Shown here piece by piece: positions 1-4,070 of a DNA stretch of 6,518 bases. The notes below the pieces were generated by a model. The model saw only the letters and a program-made list of their open reading frames with translations. It did no database searches and was not told the DNA's origin. Numbering within the stretch: the stretch's first letter is position 1; every line of letters begins with the position of its first letter. This stretch comes from Flavobacteriaceae bacterium (GTDB lineage Bacteria; Bacteroidota; Bacteroidia; Flavobacteriales; Flavobacteriaceae), in NCBI GenBank assembly GCA_013003145.1, contig JABDLH010000253.1, forward strand, positions 1 through 6,518. The letters are read 5' to 3'. The translations under genes were made by a program, and so were the position numbers.

Positions 1-137
1 ATATAGGACGGCGCTTCAAAAGTGGCTAGCAGGATAGAGAGTACTTGGACAATAATCCATGAAAAGACCAGGTAGGCCAATGCGGCTTTAAAAACATTCC
101 TGCGCTTTAGTTCCGATATGTAATTCTTCAAATCCAT
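1..137 (-). CDS. N-terminus of TolB-like/TPR-type membrane protein (partial)
   Basis: This is the first 45 codons of a gene that leaves the window at position 1. Translation from the ATG at 137 begins MDLKNYISELKRRNVFKAAL and continues with a hydrophobic stretch (about residues 18-40, AYLVFSWIIVQVLSILLATF) followed by EAPSY. The ELKRRNVFK motif, one transmembrane helix and an 'F-AP' motif are typical of the N-termini of bacterial proteins that carry a TolB-like/FlgO-type domain and tetratricopeptide repeats behind a membrane anchor. Those downstream domains lie outside the window, so the family call rests on the N-terminal signature alone. It is transcribed away from the DUF2237 gene. No clear Shine-Dalgarno sequence precedes the start, which is usual in Bacteroidota. 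The exact role is unknown. Confidence 0.7.
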   Translation of the reverse strand, partial: MDLKNYISELKRRNVFKAALAYLVFSWIIVQVLSILLATFEAPSY

Positions 138-318
138 GCCTAACTAATTTAAGAGAATTTTTTGTCAATTTCCTGATAATGAATTAGAAAAATTACTATA
201 GTCGAGTTATGTTTACTCACTAATCTTTTTAATTCCTTACCCCTTTACTCCATTGTAGTATCACAAAATTTTAAATACATCGCCTGCATGGCTTCTTTGA
301 TCAATTGTTAAATATAAT

Positions 319-356
319 TTAATGTTTAATTTTTTTTATTATTTATTAAACATTAA
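319..356. repeat. 12-bp perfect inverted repeat, AT-rich
   Basis: TTAATGTTTAAT at 319-330 is repeated as its exact reverse complement at 345-356, separated by 14 T-rich bases. It lies between divergent genes, about 120 bp ahead of the DUF2237 start. The position favours an operator for a dimeric regulator or a promoter-associated structure over a terminator, because neither flanking gene ends here. The function is inferred from position only. Confidence 0.5.
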
Positions 357-376
357 GTGTAATTTAGCGGCTATAC

Positions 377-437
377 CGGATACGGGTGTGCCTATCACAA
401 GGGAAATCAATTGCTATGAAAACCTTGCCCGTATCCG
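377..437. repeat. 10-bp perfect GC-rich inverted repeat in DUF2237 leader
   Basis: CGGATACGGG at 377-386 and its exact reverse complement CCCGTATCCG at 428-437 enclose 41 bases. The arms are GC-rich in an otherwise AT-rich region. If transcribed, they would form a 10-bp stem in the DUF2237 leader, with the start of a 19-codon ORF (416) inside the loop. It could equally be a pair of inverted protein-binding half-sites. The role is not established. Confidence 0.5.
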
Positions 438-475
438 TTTCACCAAAAACTTCCCCCGGTAAAATCACTCGCTGA
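416..475 (+). CDS. possible 19-residue leader ORF overlapping the DUF2237 start
   Basis: An ATG at 416 opens a 19-codon frame (MKTLPVSVSPKTSPGKITR) that ends with TGA at 473-475. The last A of this stop is the first base of the DUF2237 ATG, giving a TGATG overlap typical of translational coupling. A purine-rich AAGGGA lies about 12-15 bases upstream of the ATG. The 3' arm of the 377-437 inverted repeat lies inside the ORF, so its translation would open that stem. The peptide has no recognisable domain and the ORF is short enough to occur by chance. It is listed as a candidate because of its junction with the next gene. Confidence 0.3.
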   Translation: MKTLPVSVSPKTSPGKITR

Positions 476-837
476 TGCCCTTAAATATTTTTGAAAAACC
501 GTTGCAACCCTGTTGCACTGATCCCATGACCGGGTATTTCAGGGATGGGTATTGCAGAACGATGGCAGAAGACACCGGAACTCATGTAGTTTGTGCTAAA
601 ATGACTGAGGAGTTTTTAGACTTCACTGCGAAACGTGGGAATGACCTCAGATTTTCGATTCCCCAGTGGAAGTTCCCGGGCCTGAAGGCCGGTGATCGCT
701 GGTGCGTATGTATCAGTAGGTGGCTGGAAGCAGAAGAAGCCGGAGTTGCCCCTCCTATTTTCCCTGAATCAACACATCTGAAAGCGCTCGAATACACCTC
801 CTTAGGAAAGTTGATGCGAAATGTGATCAGGGAATAG
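475..837 (+). CDS. DUF2237 family protein
   Basis: This 120-residue cytosolic protein matches the DUF2237 family in length and pattern. Visible family features are the N-terminal PCCTDPMTGYFRDGYC segment (residues 12-27), the EDTGTHVVCAKMTEEFL block (32-48), the RGNDL motif, and the strongly conserved FPGLKAGDRWCVC and RWLEAEEAGVAPP segments (67-94). Six cysteines (C13, C14, C27, C40, C77, C79) are present, most in conserved positions, which suggests a metal-binding or redox role. The family has no assigned function that I can state. The start at 475 is fixed by an in-frame TAA at 460-462. It overlaps the stop of a possible leader ORF by one base. There is no partner gene on the same strand, and the minus-strand tRNA-Leu cluster converges on it from the other side. 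Confidence 0.88.
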   Translation: MPLNIFEKPLQPCCTDPMTGYFRDGYCRTMAEDTGTHVVCAKMTEEFLDFTAKRGNDLRFSIPQWKFPGLKAGDRWCVCISRWLEAEEAGVAPPIFPESTHLKALEYTSLGKLMRNVIRE

Positions 838-853
838 TTTAAAAAACCTCAAT

Positions 854-883
854 AAAAAACCCTATCCACTTAATGAATAGGGT
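854..883 (-). terminator. rho-independent terminator of the downstream tRNA-Leu copy
   Basis: Read on the minus strand, a stem pairs 874-883 with 859-868 (ACCCTATTCA against TGGATAGGGT, with one internal mismatch). It is followed by a run of six T (complement of 854-859). It is a near copy of the terminator at 990-1022, differing by a 2-base loop deletion, and lies just after the 3' end of the damaged tRNA copy. Confidence 0.8.
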
Positions 884-888
884 CATTG

Positions 889-989
889 TACCTCGGGTGG
901 GAATCGAACCCACACTCCTTGCAGAACCGGATTTTGAATCCGGCGCGCCTGCCTGCCGGTAGGCAGGTCTAACAGTTCCGATCAGCCAT
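889..989 (-). pseudogene. damaged tRNA-Leu(CAA) copy with 20-bp palindrome in the D-arm
   Basis: The 3' part (889-947) is base-for-base identical to the intact tRNA-Leu(CAA) at 1027-1085: anticodon arm with CAA, variable arm, T arm and 3' acceptor strand. Upstream of this, a 20-bp palindrome (948-967) is inserted between the last D-loop base and the 3' strand of the D stem. Beyond the insertion the 5' part is degraded: GGAACTGTTAGA is recognisable, but the 5' acceptor strand (GCCTCGG in the intact gene) is replaced by unrelated sequence, so the acceptor stem cannot form. Its 5' edge directly abuts the T-run of the terminator at 990-1022, so this copy plus its own terminator is a tandem duplicate of the intact tRNA plus terminator, offset by 138 bp. 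It is probably non-functional unless a separate 5' half complements it. Confidence 0.8.
948..967. repeat. 20-bp palindrome, copy 1
   Basis: CCTGCCTGCCGGTAGGCAGG is palindromic apart from one T at 960, which turns the G-C pair with 955 into a G-T pair. It is flanked by GGCGCG and TCTA exactly as in the uninterrupted tRNA, where those blocks are adjacent (1080-1089). The insertion is therefore precise, with no target-site duplication. Confidence 0.85.
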
Positions 990-1022
990 AAAAAACCCTA
1001 TCCACTTATCATGAATAGGGTT
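990..1022 (-). terminator. rho-independent terminator of tRNA-Leu(CAA)
   Basis: Read on the minus strand, an 11-pair stem with one mismatch (1012-1022 against 994-1004) encloses a 7-base loop and is followed by six T (complement of 990-995). It starts 4 bases past the 3' end of the intact tRNA and is the expected end of the tRNA transcript. Confidence 0.85.
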
Positions 1023-1026
1023 ATTG

Positions 1027-1108
1027 TACCTCGGGTGGGAATCGAACCCACACTCCTTGCAGAACCGGATTTTGAATCCGGCGCGTCTACCAATTCCGCC
1101 ACCGAGGC
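1027..1108 (-). tRNA. tRNA-Leu(CAA)
   Basis: This is a complete 82-base class II tRNA. The acceptor stem is GCCTCGG/CCGAGGT with discriminator A. The D arm is GCG...CGC with GAATTGGTAGA between, containing the invariant GG. The anticodon stem is CCGGA/TCCGG with loop TTCAAAA, giving anticodon CAA (reads UUG, leucine). The variable arm TTCTGCAAGGAGT can form a short stem, as expected for leucine tRNA. The T arm is GTGGG-TTCGATT-CCCAC. CCA is not encoded. It is the only intact tRNA in the cluster and is followed at once by a terminator. The nearest plausible promoter on its strand is at 1561-1568, upstream of the GIY-YIG gene, so it is probably made as the last part of a longer transcript and cut out by RNase P and other tRNA nucleases. 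Confidence 0.95.
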
Positions 1109-1164
1109 TAGTATTGTTTTTTAAAAAGGTTGCTGTCCTTTGGTATGCTCTTTAAGTGCGCTGG
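1109..1164 (-). other. spacer between a 5' tRNA fragment and the intact tRNA
   Basis: This short stretch is not tRNA and has no gene. It includes one arm (1158-1164) of a perfect 7-bp hairpin with a 3-base loop (GCGCTGG-CTT-CCAGCGC, 1158-1174) that lies one base from palindrome copy 2, forming a double hairpin. I found no TAnnTTTG promoter box for the downstream tRNA here. Confidence 0.5.
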
Positions 1165-1218
1165 CTTCCAGCGCGCCTGCCTGCCGGCAGGCAGGTCTAC
1201 CAGTTCCGCCACCGAGGC
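1165..1218 (-). pseudogene. 5' fragment of tRNA-Leu with 20-bp palindrome (copy 3)
   Basis: Reading from 1218 on the minus strand gives the 5' acceptor strand GCCTCGG, TG, the 5' D stem GCG and the D loop GAACTGGTAGA. The 20-bp palindrome (1176-1195) follows, then CGCG and the 5' anticodon stem CTGGA, after which tRNA similarity stops. The 3' half is missing. Together with position 1219, the segment is a 55-bp direct repeat of 1496-1550 with one mismatch. CTGGA differs from the CCGGA of the intact CAA tRNA, so the fragment derives from another leucine isoacceptor or a diverged copy. It follows the stop codon of the GIY-YIG gene directly. Confidence 0.8.
1176..1195. repeat. 20-bp palindrome, copy 2
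   Basis: CCTGCCTGCCGGCAGGCAGG is a perfect palindrome inserted at the same D-arm junction (GCGCG before, TCTA after on the plus strand) as the other two copies. A second hairpin (1158-1174) lies next to it. Confidence 0.9.
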
Positions 1219-1219
1219 A

Positions 1220-1480
1220 TTATAAAGTGTCTTTAAATAAAGAATCTCTTATTTCACGAAGATATTCTTTTCCAACACCTGTCTTAAAATGTTTTTCCCT
1301 TTTTCTACCTTCTGCCCTATCCAGGCAACTTTCTTGGTAGATCAGCCTAAAGGGCCGGTAATGCTTAGTTACTTTTTCCCAACCTCGCTGATGTCTTTTA
1401 AACCTGGATTCCAAGTCTTTTGTCATCCCTACATAAATGTAGTTCAACTCACAACTCGCTATGGCATACACCCAAATCAT
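1220..1480 (-). CDS. small GIY-YIG nuclease
   Basis: This 86-residue protein is a single GIY-YIG (URI/UPF0213-type) nuclease domain with no DNA-binding extension. The first motif appears as VYA (residues 4-6) with IYVG (15-18). The catalytic arginine lies in ESRFKRH (R26, followed by H30). YRPFRLIYQE (41-50) is the family's central strand. REKHFK (61-66) holds the likely metal-binding glutamate E62. The family cuts DNA with one metal ion; small members are found both as repair-like proteins and in mobile contexts. I start it at the ATG at 1480, behind a GAAGGA sequence, because residue 1 then precedes the domain directly. A longer frame from 1543 would translate tRNA and palindrome sequence. 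The gene lies within a tRNA-Leu cluster, between two 5' tRNA fragments, and reads in the tRNA direction, probably from the promoter at 1561-1568. All key residues are present, so it may be active. Confidence 0.85.
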   Translation of the reverse strand: MIWVYAIASCELNYIYVGMTKDLESRFKRHQRGWEKVTKHYRPFRLIYQESCLDRAEGRKREKHFKTGVGKEYLREIRDSLFKDTL

Positions 1481-1495
1481 TCCTTCATCATTCCA

Positions 1496-1549
1496 CTTCC
1501 AGCGCGCCTGCCTGCCGGCAGGCAGGTCTACCAATTCCGCCACCGAGGC
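1496..1549 (-). pseudogene. 5' fragment of tRNA-Leu with 20-bp palindrome (copy 4)
   Basis: It has the same structure as the fragment at 1165-1218: the 5' acceptor strand GCCTCGG, D arm with GAATTGGTAGA, palindrome (1507-1526), CGCG and CTGGA, then no further tRNA sequence. Its D loop matches the intact tRNA-Leu exactly. It begins 12 bases after a TAGTTTTG promoter box, the normal spacing for the first tRNA of a transcript. The original first gene of this tRNA operon therefore seems to have stood here and to have lost its 3' half. The GIY-YIG start follows 15 bases after the fragment. Confidence 0.8.
1507..1526. repeat. 20-bp palindrome, copy 3
   Basis: CCTGCCTGCCGGCAGGCAGG is a perfect palindrome, identical to the copy at 1176-1195, and sits between the same flanking tRNA bases. 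In RNA it can form an 8-bp stem with a CCGG loop projecting from the D arm. Confidence 0.9.
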
Positions 1550-1560
1550 AATTGGGACTG

Positions 1561-1568
1561 CAAAACTA
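1561..1568 (-). promoter_or_regulatory. Bacteroidota -7 box for the tRNA-Leu/GIY-YIG transcript
   Basis: TAGTTTTG on the minus strand matches the TAnnTTTG consensus of the primary sigma factor in Bacteroidota. The first tRNA-derived base (1549) follows after 11 bases. No clear -33 TTG was seen. It is the only good box found upstream of the GIY-YIG gene and the intact tRNA. Confidence 0.5.
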
Positions 1569-1633
1569 TAAAAAAATTTATTTGCTATCCTAAAATTCGA
1601 TACCTATTTCCTTTAGCAACACAAATAAATTCC

Positions 1634-1641
1634 TAAATTTG
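1634..1641 (+). promoter_or_regulatory. Bacteroidota -7 box for prs
   Basis: TAAATTTG matches TAnnTTTG exactly and lies 52 bases before the prs start codon, leaving a leader of about 45 bases. A -33 element is not convincing; TTTAG at 1612-1616 is at about the right distance. The region 1569-1693 holds both this promoter and the divergent tRNA promoter. Confidence 0.5.
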
Positions 1642-1693
1642 CACCTCCTTTAATAAAAGGACTTCTAAGGAAGTAAAACTCAAGACCTTAAGT

Positions 1694-2635
1694 ATGCCGT
1701 ATCAAGTACCGGAACCTAAGATTTTTGGATGTACCCAGAGCACCGTCCTGGCAGAGAAAATTGCTACCTCTTACGGGGCCGAGTTGGGCAATGTGATCTT
1801 CTCGCGCTACAGCGACGGAGAATTTCAGCCCTCCTTCGAGGAATCTATTCGCGGTACCCGGATCTTTATCATTGGTTCCACCAACCCGAGTTCGGAAAAC
1901 CTGATGGAGATGCTTTTAATGATCGATGCCGCTAAGCGTGCTTCGGCCAGGCATATTACAGCAGTGATGCCCTATTTTGGCTGGGCACGGCAAGACAGGA
2001 AAGATAAACCCAGGGTTCCAATCGCAGCCAAATTGGTTGCGAAAATGCTGGAATCTGCCGGGGCTACCAGGATCATTACCATGGACCTGCATGCCGACCA
2101 GATACAAGGCTTCTTTGAAAAACCGGTAGATCATCTCTATGCTTCTACCCTATTCCTGCCCTACCTGAAATCGCTAAACCTCGACAATCTTACTATAGCT
2201 TCCCCGGACATGGGAGGTTCTAAAAGAGCCTATGCCTATTCCAAAGCATTGGAAAGCGACGTGGTTATATGTTACAAGCAGCGCGCAAAAGCCAACGTGA
2301 TTTCCCATATGGAATTGATCGGTGATGTACGCGATAAGAATGTAGTACTGGTTGACGATATGGTAGATACTGCCGGAACATTGACCAAAGCGGCTGACCT
2401 GATGATAGAACGTGGTGCAAAAAGCGTACGCGCTATCACAACTCATGCCCTGCTCTCCGGCAATGCCTATGAGCGGATTGAAAAATCACAATTGGCGGAA
2501 TTGATCGTTACAGATTCAATTCCCCTGAAACAACAAAGCGAAAAGATAAAAGTACTTAGTTGTGCAGATCTTTTTGCCGATGTGATGCACCGGGTGCATC
2601 ACAATACCTCCATCGCATCTAAATTCCTAATGTAG
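1694..2635 (+). CDS. prs: ribose-phosphate pyrophosphokinase
   Basis: The enzyme transfers pyrophosphate from ATP to ribose 5-phosphate, making PRPP for purine, pyrimidine, histidine, tryptophan and NAD synthesis in the cytosol. At 313 residues it has the normal length of class I enzymes. Visible motifs are [19 protein letters not shown] (36-54), the ATP-binding [14 protein letters not shown] (94-107), [12 protein letters not shown] with the metal-ligand histidine H133 (130-141), the flexible-loop YKQR (194-197), and the PRPP-binding loop [13 protein letters not shown] (217-229). The start [13 protein letters not shown] fits the family N-terminus; AAGGAAG lies about 20 bases upstream, too far for a classical ribosome binding site. 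rplY follows after 43 bases on the same strand, and the two probably share a transcript, an arrangement common in Flavobacteriia. Confidence 0.97.
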   Translation: MPYQVPEPKIFGCTQSTVLAEKIATSYGAELGNVIFSRYSDGEFQPSFEESIRGTRIFIIGSTNPSSENLMEMLLMIDAAKRASARHITAVMPYFGWARQDRKDKPRVPIAAKLVAKMLESAGATRIITMDLHADQIQGFFEKPVDHLYASTLFLPYLKSLNLDNLTIASPDMGGSKRAYAYSKALESDVVICYKQRAKANVISHMELIGDVRDKNVVLVDDMVDTAGTLTKAADLMIERGAKSVRAITTHALLSGNAYERIEKSQLAELIVTDSIPLKQQSEKIKVLSCADLFADVMHRVHHNTSIASKFLM

Positions 2636-2678
2636 GTACGAGGAGTCAAATACGTATTTTAACTATTATATATACATA

Positions 2679-3341
2679 ATGAAATCAATTTTAATCAAAG
2701 GATCAGAAAGAGAAAGCGTGGGCAAGAAGGCAACGAAGGCCCTACGTAATGCTGGAAAGGTTCCTTGCGTGGTATACGGAGGGGATAAACCAATACACTT
2801 TGCAGCAGATGAAATCGCATTTAAAGATTTAGTGTACACCCCTAACGCCCACACTGTTGAGGTTGATTTAGATGGTGGTAAAATTCACGCAGTTATGCAG
2901 GACATTCAGTTCCACCCGGTAACTGACCAGATCTTACATATCGATTTCTACCAACTATTCGATGACAAGGAAGTTACCATGAGAATTCCTGTAAGATTAC
3001 TAGGAAATGCTCCCGGTGTTCGTAACGGTGGACGTCTACTGTTCAGAAAACGTAAACTTTCCATCAGGGCTCTGCCTAAGGATCTTCCCGATTTCTTCAA
3101 CGTGGATATCTCCAAGTTGAAAATTGGTGAGTACATCACCGTAGACTCATTGAAACAGGACAACTTTACCATCCTGCACCCGGATTCTACCCTGGTAGTC
3201 CAAGTTAAGACCGCAAGAGCTGCGATCGTAGTGGAAGACGAAGAGGACGAAGAAGGACTTGAAGGTGAAGAAACTACTGCAGAAGGTGAAGAAACTGCCG
3301 AAGCCGCAGCTGGAGAAGCCGCAGCAGAAGGACAGGAGTAA
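2679..3341 (+). CDS. rplY: 50S ribosomal protein L25 (CTC/TL5 type)
   Basis: L25 binds 5S rRNA in the large ribosomal subunit. This 220-residue protein is the long CTC form. An N-terminal 5S rRNA-binding domain (about 1-90) has the [20 protein letters not shown] opening, the [13 protein letters not shown] turn and the [20 protein letters not shown] signature. A second all-beta TL5 domain (about 98-180) contains [14 protein letters not shown] and [14 protein letters not shown]. The tail (186-220) is acidic and alanine-rich, with GEE/AEG repeats, and is probably disordered; such tails vary among Bacteroidota. It follows prs and ends at a strong terminator. Confidence 0.97.
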   Translation: MKSILIKGSERESVGKKATKALRNAGKVPCVVYGGDKPIHFAADEIAFKDLVYTPNAHTVEVDLDGGKIHAVMQDIQFHPVTDQILHIDFYQLFDDKEVTMRIPVRLLGNAPGVRNGGRLLFRKRKLSIRALPKDLPDFFNVDISKLKIGEYITVDSLKQDNFTILHPDSTLVVQVKTARAAIVVEDEEDEEGLEGEETTAEGEETAEAAAGEAAAEGQE

Positions 3342-3358
3342 GCCACTGCTACAATTTT

Positions 3359-3419
3359 AAAAGCATCCTGGACAGACCCATAATAAATGTGTCTGCTTTC
3401 AGGATGCTTTTTTATTTTT
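3359..3419 (+). terminator. rho-independent terminator after rplY
   Basis: A perfect 12-bp stem pairs AAAAGCATCCTG (3359-3370) with CAGGATGCTTTT (3400-3411). An additional 5-bp inner helix forms between 3373-3377 and 3391-3395. The T-rich tail reaches 3419. It starts 18 bases after the rplY stop and ends the prs-rplY unit. Confidence 0.9.
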
Positions 3420-3420
3420 G
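3413..3420 (+). promoter_or_regulatory. possible -7 box for pth inside the terminator tail
   Basis: TATTTTTG matches TAnnTTTG and lies 19 bases before the pth start. It overlaps the T-run of the rplY terminator, so one sequence may serve as both terminator tail and promoter element. No clear -33 element was seen. Confidence 0.4.
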
Positions 3421-3439
3421 CACCTATTAAGACAACTCA

Positions 3440-4069
3440 ATGCGTTCAATTCTTAATTGGCTTTTCGGACGTAAAAAGTCCGAAATAGAAAGTACAACAC
3501 CCATGAAAAAATATCTCTTTGCCGGACTTGGCAATATAGGGGAAGAATACGCCCTTACCAGACATAATATTGGTTTCCAGATCATCGATGCGCTCGCAAA
3601 CCAACAAGGTTTCAGCATGGAAACGGCAAAACTGGGTGAAGTAGGTAGCTTTAAACTTAAAGGACGTACTATTATCGCCCTGAAACCATCTACCTATATG
3701 AATCGCAGTGGAAAAGCCGTAAAATACTGGATGGACAAGGAAAACATCCCACTAGAAAACGTTTTGGTCATCACCGATGACCTCAACCTTCCTTTCGGCA
3801 CCCTGAGATTAAAAACCAAAGGCAGTGATGGCGGCCATAACGGCTTAAAAGACATACAGCAGCTACTCCAGACCACCACCTATAACCGGCTTCGTTTCGG
3901 AGTTGGATCCGACTTTCAAAAAGGACAGCAGGTAGACTACGTCCTGGGAACCTGGAGTGAAGAAGAGGCTAAGGCATTACCCGAACGCATAGACCGAAGT
4001 GTGGAACTAATACAATCATTTGTAAAAGCGGGTGTAAAAAACACCATGAACGAATACAACAATACCTGA
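3440..4069 (+). CDS. pth: peptidyl-tRNA hydrolase
   Basis: Pth cleaves peptidyl-tRNAs released by stalled ribosomes, recycling tRNA in the cytosol. The 209-residue protein shows the family core: FAGLGNIGEEYALTRHNIGF with the catalytic histidine H42, KPSTYMNRSG with N88, ITDDLNLPFG with D113, and GSDGGHNGLKDI with N134, plus RFGVG. These correspond to H20, N68, D93 and N114 of the E. coli enzyme. A second ATG at 3503 (residue 22) stands where most bacterial Pth proteins begin. The 21-residue extension MRSILNWLFGRKKSEIESTT resembles basic N-terminal extensions I recall in flavobacterial Pth, so I keep the upstream start, but the internal one is possible. The stop lies one base from the stop of the converging lipoprotein gene. 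Confidence 0.96.
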   Translation: MRSILNWLFGRKKSEIESTTPMKKYLFAGLGNIGEEYALTRHNIGFQIIDALANQQGFSMETAKLGEVGSFKLKGRTIIALKPSTYMNRSGKAVKYWMDKENIPLENVLVITDDLNLPFGTLRLKTKGSDGGHNGLKDIQQLLQTTTYNRLRFGVGSDFQKGQQVDYVLGTWSEEEAKALPERIDRSVELIQSFVKAGVKNTMNEYNNT

Positions 4070-4070
4070 A

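Larger units (their letters stand above)
138..474. other. divergent intergenic region
   Basis: This 337-bp AT-rich stretch lies between the start of the minus-strand membrane protein and the start of the plus-strand DUF2237 gene, so it must hold both promoters. I found no exact TAnnTTTG box in a convincing position. The nearest plus-strand match is TAATTTAG at 360-367. It contains two perfect inverted repeats (319-356 and 377-437) and a possible leader ORF (416-475), listed separately. No RNA gene was recognised. Confidence 0.6.
1165..1550 (-). mobile_element. putative GIY-YIG unit bounded by 55-bp tRNA-derived direct repeats
   Basis: The direct repeats 1165-1219 and 1496-1550 are 55 bp each, differ at one base, and each holds a 5' tRNA-Leu fragment with the palindrome. 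The repeat period is 331 bp. The 276 bp between them is almost exactly the GIY-YIG gene (261 bp): its stop codon touches the downstream repeat and only 15 bp separate its start from the upstream one. There is no transposase, no intron core and no other gene, so this is not a known insertion sequence or group I intron. The seen structure is a nuclease gene bounded by duplicated tRNA-palindrome sequence. That it moves or spreads, through nuclease cleavage and repair at tRNA-Leu genes, is inferred. An alternative is simple tandem duplication and decay in a tRNA array that captured a nuclease gene. Confidence 0.55.

Noticed and set aside
948..1526. CRISPR array from the repeated 20-bp palindrome
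   Set aside because: There are only three copies, with spacing of about 230 and 330 bp, embedded in tRNA sequence and a nuclease gene. There are no regular spacers and no cas gene.
1220..1543. 107-residue version of the GIY-YIG protein starting in the tRNA
   Set aside because: The first 21 residues (MAELVD and PAGRQ) are translations of the tRNA D arm and the palindrome. The domain itself begins at the ATG at 1480, which has a GAAGGA sequence directly upstream.
889..1549. Group I intron in tRNA-Leu
   Set aside because: Group I introns in tRNA-Leu normally sit in the anticodon loop and need a core of about 200 bases or more. Here the insert is 20 bp in the D arm, and the space between repeats is filled by coding sequence.
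1140..1636. Plus-strand reading frames of 66 and 115 residues across the tRNA/GIY-YIG region
   Set aside because: They are antisense to the GIY-YIG gene and tRNA fragments, have no recognisable domain, and show palindrome-derived strings such as PAGRQ or ACRQAG.
2948..3346. Serine-rich 132-residue frame opposite rplY
   Set aside because: It is the antisense shadow of the acidic L25 tail. The serine run is simply the complement of Glu/Asp codons.
3503..3505. Internal ATG as the start of pth
   Set aside because: It is possible, but a basic N-terminal extension is familiar from flavobacterial Pth and the upstream ATG at 3440 sits at a suitable distance from the promoter box, so the longer form is preferred.
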